Below are positions 1 to 5,396 of a DNA stretch of 5,745 nt, piece after piece. The notes under the pieces were generated by a model, which ran no database searches, was not told the DNA's origin, and saw only the letters and a program-made list of their open reading frames with translations. Source of the DNA: Spirochaetaceae bacterium (GTDB taxonomy: Bacteria > Spirochaetota > Spirochaetia > SZUA-6 > Fen-1364); the NCBI GenBank assembly GCA_003141795.1, contig PLNO01000075.1:1-5745 (forward strand), written 5' to 3'. Each line of letters begins with the position of its first letter. The first letter of the stretch is position 1. Position numbers and translations under genes: made by a program.

Positions 1-209
1 AAGGCCCGATCATCGCGCTGGCCACCGAGGGAGACCGCCAGATCACCCAGGTGGCCGACGATGTCATTTACCTGCCGCGGACATTGGAGGCGGTGTGCCC
101 ACTTCTGGCCGTCGTGCCTCTCCAGCTCCTGGCCTACCACACTGCCGTCCTGCGCGGCTGCGACGTGGATAAACCCCGAAACTTAGCCAAGAGCGTTACG
201 GTAGAGTGA
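1..209 (+). CDS. glmS: Glucosamine--fructose-6-phosphate aminotransferase (isomerizing), C-terminal end, 5'-truncated
   Basis: This is the last 68 codons of GlmS, read in the frame whose first whole codon is at 3 and which ends in TGA at 207-209. GlmS makes glucosamine-6-phosphate from fructose-6-phosphate and glutamine, the first step towards UDP-GlcNAc for peptidoglycan and LPS, in the cytoplasm. The visible part is the end of the second SIS (sugar isomerase) domain. It shows [20 protein letters not shown] followed by the family's nearly invariant C-terminal tail [10 protein letters not shown]. That tail contributes the lysine that reacts with the sugar and the segment that closes the active site, so the identification is firm despite the truncation. 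The glutaminase domain and first SIS domain lie outside the window. A 100-base gap separates it from hemL on the same strand. No clear hairpin terminator is visible in that gap. Confidence 0.95.
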   Translation, partial: GPIIALATEGDRQITQVADDVIYLPRTLEAVCPLLAVVPLQLLAYHTAVLRGCDVDKPRNLAKSVTVE

Positions 210-309
210 AGTGTGGGTAACGAAACCCCGGATAGTGGAGAGCGGTTCACGCGGTTCCTGCCTGCTTTATTTATTCGCAACGCTGCGCGGCATTCTTTAG
301 CTTGTCGTC

Positions 310-1605
310 ATGACGCGCGTTAAGTCCGAGCAGCTTTTTGCCGAGGCGCTGAAATACATCCCGGGCGGCGTCAACTCCCCGGTGCGGGCCTTCCGCGCTG
401 TCGGCGGTCAGCCGTTTTTCGTCAACCGGGCCCGGAAGGCGCATGTGTGGGATGTGGACGGAAACAAGTACGTCGATTACGTCGGCACGTGGGGTCCGGC
501 AATCCTTGGCCACGCGCACCCGAAAATCATCAAGGCGGTCAGGCAGGCGGCGGCGAAAGGCACCAGCTTCGGCATCCCCAACCCCCTCGAAGTCACGATC
601 GCGAAGCTAATCTGTTCCTGGGTGCCAAGTGTCCAAAAGGTGAGGATGTGCAACTCGGGCACCGAAGCGACCATGTCCGCCATCCGCCTTGCGCGCGGGT
701 TCACGAAACGGGACAAAATCATTAAGTTTGATGGTTGTTATCACGGCCATGCGGACTCGTTGCTGGTCAAAGCCGGCTCGGGCGCGCTGACCTTCGGACA
801 TCCCGACAGCGCGGGTGTCCCGTCCGCCTTCACGCAGCACACGATCACCCTGCCTTACAACGATCCTGACGCCGTAAGGGCCGCTTTTGAGGCCAATCGG
901 GGCCAAATTTCCGGGATCATCGTCGAACCCGTGCCGGGCAATGCCGGTCTGTATCTGCCAAAACCGGGTTACCTGGAGTTCCTTTCAGAGATCACCAAAG
1001 CCAATGGGGCGTTGCTCATCTTTGACGAAGTGATGACCGGGTTCCGCATACATCCTGGCGGTGTGCAGACGCTGTATGGCATAACTCCAGACCTCACCAC
1101 GCTCGGCAAGGTCATCGGCGGCGGGCTTCCCGTCGGCGCGTACGGGGGCAGGCGCGACATCATGGCGATGATCGCCCCATCGGGCCCCGTGTACCAGGCC
1201 GGCACCCTTTCCGGCAATCCCCTGGCCATGACGGCGGGTATCGCCACGCTGAAGGAGCTTGCCCGGCCGGGCGTCTGGGACAGGCTCGAGGCGACGACGC
1301 GGGAGCTCTCCGACGGGCTTGCCGCCGGCGCACGAAGCGCCGGCGTGCCGCTCTCCGTCTCCCACGCCGGATCGATGTTCGGGGCCTTTTTCTCTGCGCA
1401 GAAGGTGAAGGACTGGGAGACGGCCCGGGCCTCCGACCTGGCCGCTTTCACGCGCTTCTTCACGAGCATGCTCTCTACCGGTGTGTACCTCGCCCCCTCC
1501 CAGTTCGAGGCGGGGTTCGTGTCGACGGCTCACGGCTCCACCGAGATCACGGCCACGCTGGAAGCGGCGGAGAGGGCATTTGCCGCGGTGAAGCGAGGCG
1601 GCTGA
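310..1605 (+). CDS. hemL: Glutamate-1-semialdehyde 2,1-aminomutase
   Basis: This PLP enzyme converts glutamate-1-semialdehyde to 5-aminolevulinate, the last step of the C5 route to heme and other tetrapyrroles, in the cytoplasm. The 431-residue length is normal for the family. Visible landmarks are [12 protein letters not shown] near the N-terminus (17-28), NSGTEA (115-120, cofactor phosphate binding), YHGHAD (144-149), FDEVMTGFR (238-246) with the cofactor-contacting aspartate, [17 protein letters not shown] (264-280) with the Schiff-base lysine K267, and [10 protein letters not shown] (298-307). ATG 310 is the first possible start, because a TAG lies in frame at 298. No Shine-Dalgarno sequence precedes it, and I found no convincing promoter in 210-309. 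Composition changes inside the gene: about 60% G+C before roughly position 1080 and about 69% after, with G/C-ending codons clearly more frequent in the last third. The reading frame stays intact across that point. Confidence 0.96.
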   Translation: MTRVKSEQLFAEALKYIPGGVNSPVRAFRAVGGQPFFVNRARKAHVWDVDGNKYVDYVGTWGPAILGHAHPKIIKAVRQAAAKGTSFGIPNPLEVTIAKLICSWVPSVQKVRMCNSGTEATMSAIRLARGFTKRDKIIKFDGCYHGHADSLLVKAGSGALTFGHPDSAGVPSAFTQHTITLPYNDPDAVRAAFEANRGQISGIIVEPVPGNAGLYLPKPGYLEFLSEITKANGALLIFDEVMTGFRIHPGGVQTLYGITPDLTTLGKVIGGGLPVGAYGGRRDIMAMIAPSGPVYQAGTLSGNPLAMTAGIATLKELARPGVWDRLEATTRELSDGLAAGARSAGVPLSVSHAGSMFGAFFSAQKVKDWETARASDLAAFTRFFTSMLSTGVYLAPSQFEAGFVSTAHGSTEITATLEAAERAFAAVKRGG

Positions 1606-1632
1606 AAACCGACCGTCTCCCGCGCAGCCTTC

Positions 1633-1661
1633 TTGACGGTTCCTCCCCGGCATGGTATAGA
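1633..1661 (+). promoter_or_regulatory. Sigma-70-type promoter for the methyltransferase-like gene
   Basis: TTGACG at 1633-1638 (five of six consensus -35 bases) and TATAGA at 1656-1661 (four of six -10 bases) are separated by exactly 17 bases. This predicts a start of transcription near 1668 and a leader of about 40 bases before ATG 1709. It lies in the hemL-downstream gap, so the next gene probably has its own transcript. It is based on consensus matching only. Confidence 0.6.
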
Positions 1662-1708
1662 GTGGCCCCTTTTTTCGCCCCGATGGCGCGGGAGGGGAGG
1701 AGGAATCG

Positions 1709-2611
1709 ATGAATCGTGGTCTCGTGTACCTGATGACCGACGACGGCGTGGAGGTGCCTTTGATCGACGTTACGCACCCCGCATTCCGGGTGGAGATGAC
1801 CGGGGAGGAGCTGGATGCGGCCGTCGAGAAGGCCGTTGCCGACGTCGAGCAGCGGAGGAAAATGCCGGCTGAGCAGCAGGCGCTGCAGATGAAAGAGCTC
1901 CTCCGCACGTCGTTTCTCGTGCCCCGCATTGCAGGGGCGCAGGGCGCCGTCCTCGGCGGCATGAGTACTTACTACATGAAGCTCGGGCCAGGCAACCTCG
2001 GCTCGTACGCGGCGGATATCGACCGCGTTTTCGCCGGCTCCCTCCCCTGTCTGTCAGTCCGGATCCGCCTGCAGCATGCCGCCCGGCTGCTGGCCGACTG
2101 TCTTGCGGCCGCCCATGCTGCCCGGCCCGGCCGCAGCCTCCATATCGTCGATATTGCCGGAGGACCGTGCATGGACAGCATGAACGCACTCATCCTCCTG
2201 CGACAGGAACGCCCGCAATTGCTGGCGGGCACCACGATCGGGATCCATGCGCTCGATCCCGACGCATCGGGGCCGGGGTTCGGCATCCGTGCCCTCGAGG
2301 CGATGCGCGCGGCAGGCGCGCCGCTGCACGACGTTTCTGCAACCATGCGACATGTCGACTACGACTGGTCGCGGGCATCCGAGCTGCGCGCTCTGCTCTC
2401 AGGGCTCGGCGCTGACGGCAGCTTCATCGTCGGGGCATCGGAGGGCGGACTCTTCGAGTACGGCTCGGACGAAGAGGTCGTTGCGAACCTGCGCACATTT
2501 TACGAAGGCACCGCTGCGGACGCTCTGTTCGTCGGCACGGTGAGCAGCGCCGAGGGCTCGGGGCGGATCCTCAACGAGGCGGGTGGCGCGGCGCTCCGGC
2601 TGCGGGGATGA
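1709..2611 (+). CDS. Class I SAM-dependent methyltransferase-like protein, probably truncated by an in-frame TGA
   Basis: The 300-codon reading frame has an excellent ribosome site, GGAGGAGG at 1696-1703 with a 5-base spacer, which fixes the start. I do not recognise the exact family. Residues 145-157 (HIVDIAGGPCMDS) resemble the glycine-rich SAM-binding motif I of Rossmann-fold methyltransferases. Residues 176-185 (TIGIHALDPD) fit the strand ending in an acidic residue, and 237-261 (from GSFIVGASEGGLFEYG) fit a later strand and helix. The first 110 residues include a charged helix (about 31-67) and a segment that could be a substrate or dimerisation part. The chain stops just after a strand-like FVGTVSS (274-280), before the terminal helix and beta hairpin this fold normally has. 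Those elements are encoded in the same frame immediately after the TGA (2612-2716). The substrate is unknown. It could be a real short product, a recent pseudogene, or a full gene with one wrong base. Confidence 0.7.
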   Translation: MNRGLVYLMTDDGVEVPLIDVTHPAFRVEMTGEELDAAVEKAVADVEQRRKMPAEQQALQMKELLRTSFLVPRIAGAQGAVLGGMSTYYMKLGPGNLGSYAADIDRVFAGSLPCLSVRIRLQHAARLLADCLAAAHAARPGRSLHIVDIAGGPCMDSMNALILLRQERPQLLAGTTIGIHALDPDASGPGFGIRALEAMRAAGAPLHDVSATMRHVDYDWSRASELRALLSGLGADGSFIVGASEGGLFEYGSDEEVVANLRTFYEGTAADALFVGTVSSAEGSGRILNEAGGAALRLRG

Positions 2612-2716
2612 GAGGCGTTTCGAGAGCTCGTGCGGGGGGCCGGCTGGAAGGTTTCCCGCGTCCTGGAGAGCCCGTTGAGCCACGACGTCGTCCTGTCGAA
2701 GGCCGGCCCTGCCTGA
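2612..2716 (+). other. In-frame continuation of the methyltransferase-like gene beyond the TGA (C-terminal end of the fold)
   Basis: The frame of the upstream gene, read past TGA 2609-2611, gives 34 codons and a second TGA at 2714-2716. They encode EAFRELVRGAGWKVSRV (2612-2662) and then LESPLSHDVVLSKAGPA. A helix with FRELV, a turn with AGWKV, then two strands ending in DVVLSK is the usual ending of class I methyltransferases. No frame change is needed, so a single base substitution at 2609-2611 (for example from CGA, GGA or TGG) would restore a 335-residue protein. No usable start codon with a ribosome site lies inside this piece, so it is unlikely to be a separate gene. Assigning it to the upstream gene is my inference from fold logic. 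Confidence 0.65.
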
Positions 2717-2881
2717 CGGCAGCGCGGCATCGGCACTCGGTCCCAGGAGGCGCTGAAACTCGAGCAGGAAGCCGCGGCTGCGCAGCGCAAAGCGGAGGCG
2801 CGGGACATGCGCGATCACCGCAGCGTGGAACAGCGCGCGATCGCCCGGGAAAAAGCGCTGAAGAAGCACAGGGGGCGGTGA
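2717..2881 (+). CDS. Possible small basic, helix-rich ORF; start unresolved
   Basis: From the second TGA the same frame stays open for 54 codons to a third TGA at 2879-2881. From about 2741 it reads like a genuine protein: SQEALKLEQEAAAAQRKAEA, then a stretch ending EKALKKHRGR. It is rich in Glu, Ala, Lys and Arg, predicted to be one long charged helix with a basic tail, and most codons end in G or C. No ATG, GTG or TTG precedes the helix. The only ATG in frame is at 2807, preceded by GGAGG at 2794-2798 with an 8-base spacer, and it would make just 24 residues. AGGAGG at 2745-2750 lies 2 bases before a CTG, too close for normal initiation. It may be the decayed or mis-sequenced end of a small charged protein gene. 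I do not recognise a family. Confidence 0.3.
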   Translation, partial: RQRGIGTRSQEALKLEQEAAAAQRKAEARDMRDHRSVEQRAIAREKALKKHRGR

Positions 2882-2899
2882 GGCAGCGCCTCAGTCCCC
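2872..2899. terminator. Inverted repeat between converging genes, possible bidirectional terminator
   Basis: TGAGGC (2879-2884) and GCCTCA (2888-2893) form a perfect 6-bp stem with a 3-base loop. Outside a small internal loop, GGGG (2872-2875) can pair with CCCC (2896-2899). The left arm contains the TGA that ends the small + strand frame, and the right arm contains the TGA of the - strand AlaX gene. There is no T-tract on either side, so it is not a textbook intrinsic terminator. Confidence 0.4.
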
Positions 2900-3595
2900 G
2901 ATCTCGAGCTTGATACGCTTGTTGATCTTCCCCTTGCTCTCGTAGCCCACCACGCGGATCCGCCCTACCTCACGTGTGTTCGCCACGTGCGTACCCCCGT
3001 CGGCCTGGAGGTCCAGGCCGTGGATTTCCACGATGCGCACCTCCTGGATGCCCTCGGGGAGCAGGTTGATCTTCGTGCGGATGAGGTCGGGAATCTGGAA
3101 TGCCTCGGCGCGGGGGAGGAAACGGACGGACACCGGATGCGCGGCGGCAACCTCGGCGTTGATCCGGGTCTCGATCTCCGCGACGAGCTCCTTCTGCAGC
3201 GTCTCGAACTCGAAATCCATGCGGCCCTTGAGCGGCTCCATGTTCCCGCCGGTGACCTGCGCCTTCCAGTCGCGCCAGACCACGCCGCAGAGGATGTGAA
3301 ACGCCGTATGGGTACGCATGAGCCGGTGGCGCAGATCCCAGTCGATCGTTCCGCTCACCGTCGTCCCGACGGCGGGAGGATCCCCGTCGAGCCAGTGCCA
3401 CACCACGTCGCCTTTTCTCCCCGCGCGGAGGACGGGGAGGCTGCCGAGTGAACCGCGGTCGCAGGGCTGGCCGCCCCCGCCGGGGTAGAAAGCGGTCCTG
3501 TCCAGGGCAACGGCCCGCTCGGCGGCGTCCACTTCGACGACAGTCGCATCGAACTCTTTCAGGTACGCGTCGCGATGGCAGAGAAGATCGGTCAT
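2891..3595 (-). CDS. alaX: AlaX-type alanyl-tRNA editing protein
   Basis: This 234-residue protein is a free-standing homologue of the alanyl-tRNA synthetase editing domain. Such proteins hydrolyse Ser-tRNA(Ala) or Gly-tRNA(Ala) in trans to prevent mistranslation. In order, it shows the glycine-rich segment TAFYPGGGGQP (34-44), typical of medium-size AlaX proteins, the metal-binding HTAFH (H96, H100) in RTHTAFHIL, and GLDLQADGGTHVANT (193-207) with the further ligand H203. The usual C-x3-H motif has Asp199 in place of Cys. Its length fits an N-terminal beta-barrel plus editing core, with no C-Ala tail. The start is fixed by GGAGGT on the - strand, 8 bases upstream. The ATG overlaps the stop of the upstream E2-like gene (ATGA), so the two are probably translated together. 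Cellular role is inferred from the family, and the link to the E2-like partner is unexplained. Confidence 0.9.
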   Translation of the reverse strand: MTDLLCHRDAYLKEFDATVVEVDAAERAVALDRTAFYPGGGGQPCDRGSLGSLPVLRAGRKGDVVWHWLDGDPPAVGTTVSGTIDWDLRHRLMRTHTAFHILCGVVWRDWKAQVTGGNMEPLKGRMDFEFETLQKELVAEIETRINAEVAAAHPVSVRFLPRAEAFQIPDLIRTKINLLPEGIQEVRIVEIHGLDLQADGGTHVANTREVGRIRVVGYESKGKINKRIKLEIGD

Positions 3596-4554
3596 GGCGT
3601 CACACCTCCGATGAGCGGGATGAGCTCCTGGGGCCTTGCAAAGATCTCGTCGAGGCGCCGAACGAAGGGGAGAAGCTCCCCCAGCTCGAAGGCGCGATGG
3701 TCGAAGACGAGGCAGAAGGGCAGGAACGAGCGGATCCCGATGGTTTTATGGCCGTCCGCGTCCCGTACGATGCCCGGGCGTTCCTCGATGGCGCTGATGC
3801 CCACCGCGAACACCTGCGGGGTGATCACGTCGAGGAGACCGAACTTGCCGGGGACGCCGCTCTGGATGGAGCCGATGTTCGACACCACGACGGTGCCCGT
3901 GGCGATGTCATGCTCGGTGAGGCGCTCGGCCGGGTCGCGGGCGTAGTAGCGCCTGCGTTCGGCGCCTTTCAGAAGCGTGATGCGGGTCAGACCGAGTGCG
4001 ACGCTGATGATCCGCTTGATGCCTTCCCGCTCTCCGTCCAGGATCCGGTCCACCGTGTCGCGCAGGGAGGTACGGCCGAGCACCTCGCGAACGTCCGAGC
4101 TCGAGATCCGCGTGGAAAGCTGGTCGATCGCCGACTGCAGGTCGGAGACCGACTTTTCCTCGACATGCGGAACGACGACCGTCAGGACCTTTCCGTCCGG
4201 CAGGAGCCAGGGAACGGTGATGTTGACGTGCTTCTGGACGGTGAGCCTGCCGCGGACGCTGAACGCGTTGTAGCGGAGGAAAGCGTTCAAACGCGGCGCG
4301 GCGGCCAGAGCCTCGGCAACGAGCTTCAGAAGCACGGTGTTGAACGTGATCTTCTGCGTTTCACCTGTTGCGCGCACGACCGTTCTGCAGCTCTCCCGAT
4401 AGAAGGCTATGAAATCGGTGACGTCGGGCTCGTAGAGGTAGGAAACGTGGGGGACCCGCTTCCAGGAATCGGAAGTGGAGAAGGCGACGACCTGGCGGAA
4501 GACGTCGAAGCTCTCGGAAGAACGGGCGGGGGCCCCCGTTGTCACTTTGCTCAT
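3592..4554 (-). CDS. Stand-alone 2-oxoacid dehydrogenase E2-type acyltransferase core, lipoyl-less
   Basis: The 320 residues match the catalytic (trimer-forming) domain of dihydrolipoamide acyltransferases, the E2 subunits of pyruvate, 2-oxoglutarate and branched-chain dehydrogenase complexes. Features in order: RVPHVSYLYEPDVTDFIAFY (33-52, the usual start of the core), LLKLVAEALAAAPRLNAFLR (75-94), GKVLTVVVPHVEEKS (121-135, the CoA/lipoyl channel region), VSNIGSIQSG (224-233), PQVFAVGISAIEERP (246-260) and VFDHRAFELGE (283-293). There is no lipoyl domain and no E1/E3-binding domain. The N-terminus is only about 30 residues longer than the core. In the signature DHRxxDG the catalytic His286 is kept, but the Asp is Glu290 and the following Gly is Leu291. 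It may act on acyl-CoA without a lipoyl arm, or be structural. No E1 or E3 gene is in the window. AGGAG 6 bases upstream supports the start. Confidence 0.85.
   Translation of the reverse strand: MSKVTTGAPARSSESFDVFRQVVAFSTSDSWKRVPHVSYLYEPDVTDFIAFYRESCRTVVRATGETQKITFNTVLLKLVAEALAAAPRLNAFLRYNAFSVRGRLTVQKHVNITVPWLLPDGKVLTVVVPHVEEKSVSDLQSAIDQLSTRISSSDVREVLGRTSLRDTVDRILDGEREGIKRIISVALGLTRITLLKGAERRRYYARDPAERLTEHDIATGTVVVSNIGSIQSGVPGKFGLLDVITPQVFAVGISAIEERPGIVRDADGHKTIGIRSFLPFCLVFDHRAFELGELLPFVRRLDEIFARPQELIPLIGGVTP
3593..3609 (-). promoter_or_regulatory. Ribosome site and ATGA overlap coupling the E2-like gene to alaX
   Basis: On the - strand, GGAGGT (complement of 3604-3609) sits 8 bases before ATG 3595-3593, inside the last codons of the upstream gene. 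The upstream TGA (3594-3592) overlaps the ATG by two bases. This arrangement supports translational coupling and fixes the alaX start. Confidence 0.75.
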
Positions 4555-4619
4555 TCTCCACTCCTCGCGTCGAAGAATATCACTTTTCCGTCGATTATTT
4601 CCGTGCCGCGCTGGCTTTG

Positions 4620-4647
4620 ATTATATTTCCTCAACATGAGAAGGCAA
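4620..4647 (-). promoter_or_regulatory. Candidate promoter for the E2-like/alaX operon
   Basis: On the - strand a perfect TATAAT lies at 4625-4620, with TTGCCT (four of six -35 bases) at 4647-4642 and a 16-base spacer. The predicted transcript begins near 4613, leaving about 58 bases of leader before ATG 4554. The -35 element falls within the first codons of the divergent cupin gene, so the two promoters would share DNA. Confidence 0.45.
4622..4627 (+). promoter_or_regulatory. Possible -10 element for the cupin gene, implying a leaderless message
   Basis: TATATT lies 8 bases upstream of ATG 4636, with only a poor -35 match (TTCCGT, 4599-4604). If used, transcription would begin within a few bases of the start codon. 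That fits the absence of any Shine-Dalgarno sequence in front of the gene. It overlaps the - strand TATAAT almost completely, so the AT-rich patch may belong to the opposite promoter only. Confidence 0.25.
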
Positions 4648-5388
4648 GACCAGCTGTTGACGAGCCGAACGCGTGTGCGACCACGCTACGCTCTGTTTCC
4701 CCTCGAGGGTGTCCCTTTTTCCCGGCTCCCCGAATGGCCGCAGGCCCAGGTGAGGGTGCTCGCCGGACCGGCGCTCGGTGCGGGCTTTGTCGAGTACCTC
4801 CTGGACCTGCCGGCCGGCGGGTCGGGCGGGCACACCGCGGACGGCAGGATCGAGTTTTTCTTCTATGTAGTGTCAGGCGCCGTGACGCTGAGCGTCGACG
4901 GGCGGGACCACGCCCTGTCTTCGGGCGGCTTCGCGCTCGTTCCTCCCCTGAGCGACTTCGCGCTGAAAGCACGTGAACAGTCCTCGTTCCTCCTCGTGCG
5001 GAAGTGCCATGAGCCCGCCCCGGGGGTGGCGCCGTACAAAATGCTCGTCGGAAGCCAGGACCGCGTGCCGGGTGAGGCGTACGCCGGGGACCCCGGCGCC
5101 CGTCTCCAGGTGCTGATCCCCGACGACCTCTCGTACGACATGGCCATGAACATCTTCACGTTCGATACCGGGCACAGCCTGCCGATCACGGAGACGCACG
5201 TGATGGAGCACGGCCTGTACGTGATGCAGGGCAAGGGGGTGTATTTCCTCGACGATGCATGGATGGAGGTGGAAGCCACCGACTTCATCTGGATGGGCCC
5301 GTTCTGTCCGCAGAGCTACTACGCCGCCGGTCCCGTGGCATCGAAATACATCTACTACAAGAACGTCAATCGCGAGATTCCGCTGTGA
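4636..5388 (+). CDS. allE: (S)-ureidoglycine aminohydrolase, bicupin
   Basis: This enzyme releases ammonia from (S)-ureidoglycine to give (S)-ureidoglycolate, downstream of allantoate amidohydrolase in purine/allantoin breakdown. At 250 residues it fits the family. The N-terminal cupin spans about 45-125 and holds GRIEFFFYVVSGAVTLSVDG (70-89). The C-terminal cupin spans about 165-240 and has the Mn-binding set E186, H188 and H192 in ETHVMEHG, plus Q226 in PFCPQSYY. The 34-residue gap from the second His to the Gln is the spacing I recall for the plant enzyme. The tail YYKNVNREIPL matches the family's ending. ATG 4636 is preferred because residues from about 10 onward already align with E. coli AllE, although no Shine-Dalgarno is visible. 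An IlvC-like gene follows after 8 bases, suggesting one transcript. Some relatives may use other ureide-like or amino-acid substrates, so exact specificity is inferred. Confidence 0.88.
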   Translation: MRRQDQLLTSRTRVRPRYALFPLEGVPFSRLPEWPQAQVRVLAGPALGAGFVEYLLDLPAGGSGGHTADGRIEFFFYVVSGAVTLSVDGRDHALSSGGFALVPPLSDFALKAREQSSFLLVRKCHEPAPGVAPYKMLVGSQDRVPGEAYAGDPGARLQVLIPDDLSYDMAMNIFTFDTGHSLPITETHVMEHGLYVMQGKGVYFLDDAWMEVEATDFIWMGPFCPQSYYAAGPVASKYIYYKNVNREIPL

Positions 5389-5396
5389 GGGAGCCA

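Noticed and set aside
246..273. Possible promoter for hemL (TTCACG ... TATTTA)
   Set aside because: The -10 match is only three of six bases. The gap is simply AT-richer than its surroundings, and nothing else supports it.
1323..1345. Perfect 9-bp inverted repeat with a 5-base loop inside hemL
   Set aside because: CGCCGGCGC and its complement encode ordinary Ala/Gly-rich residues of a variable surface helix in GC-rich coding sequence. There is no T-tract and no reason to expect a function.
985..1962. Long - strand open frame across the end of hemL
   Set aside because: It is antisense to the well-supported hemL and to the start of the methyltransferase-like gene. It is Arg/Gly/Pro-rich and typical of spurious frames in high-GC DNA.
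2609..2650. Selenocysteine insertion at the in-frame TGA
   Set aside because: A bacterial SECIS needs a stable stem-loop just downstream. I see only a CGAG-AG-CTCG element with too small a loop, and the TGA position is not near a catalytic motif.
1709..2881. Alternative genetic code with TGA read as an amino acid
   Set aside because: glmS, hemL, alaX, the E2-like gene and the cupin all end at TGA exactly where their families end, so TGA is a normal stop here.
2608..2913. A 101-codon frame starting at ATG 2608, overlapping the methyltransferase stop
   Set aside because: Its translation is Arg/Gly/Pro-rich without any fold-like pattern and runs into the opposite-strand AlaX gene. The neighbouring frame reads far more like protein.
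3448..4620. Long + strand 390-codon open frame
   Set aside because: It is antisense to the E2-like core and the start of alaX, both of which have clear family motifs. The Arg/Asp/Gly-rich translation is a shadow.
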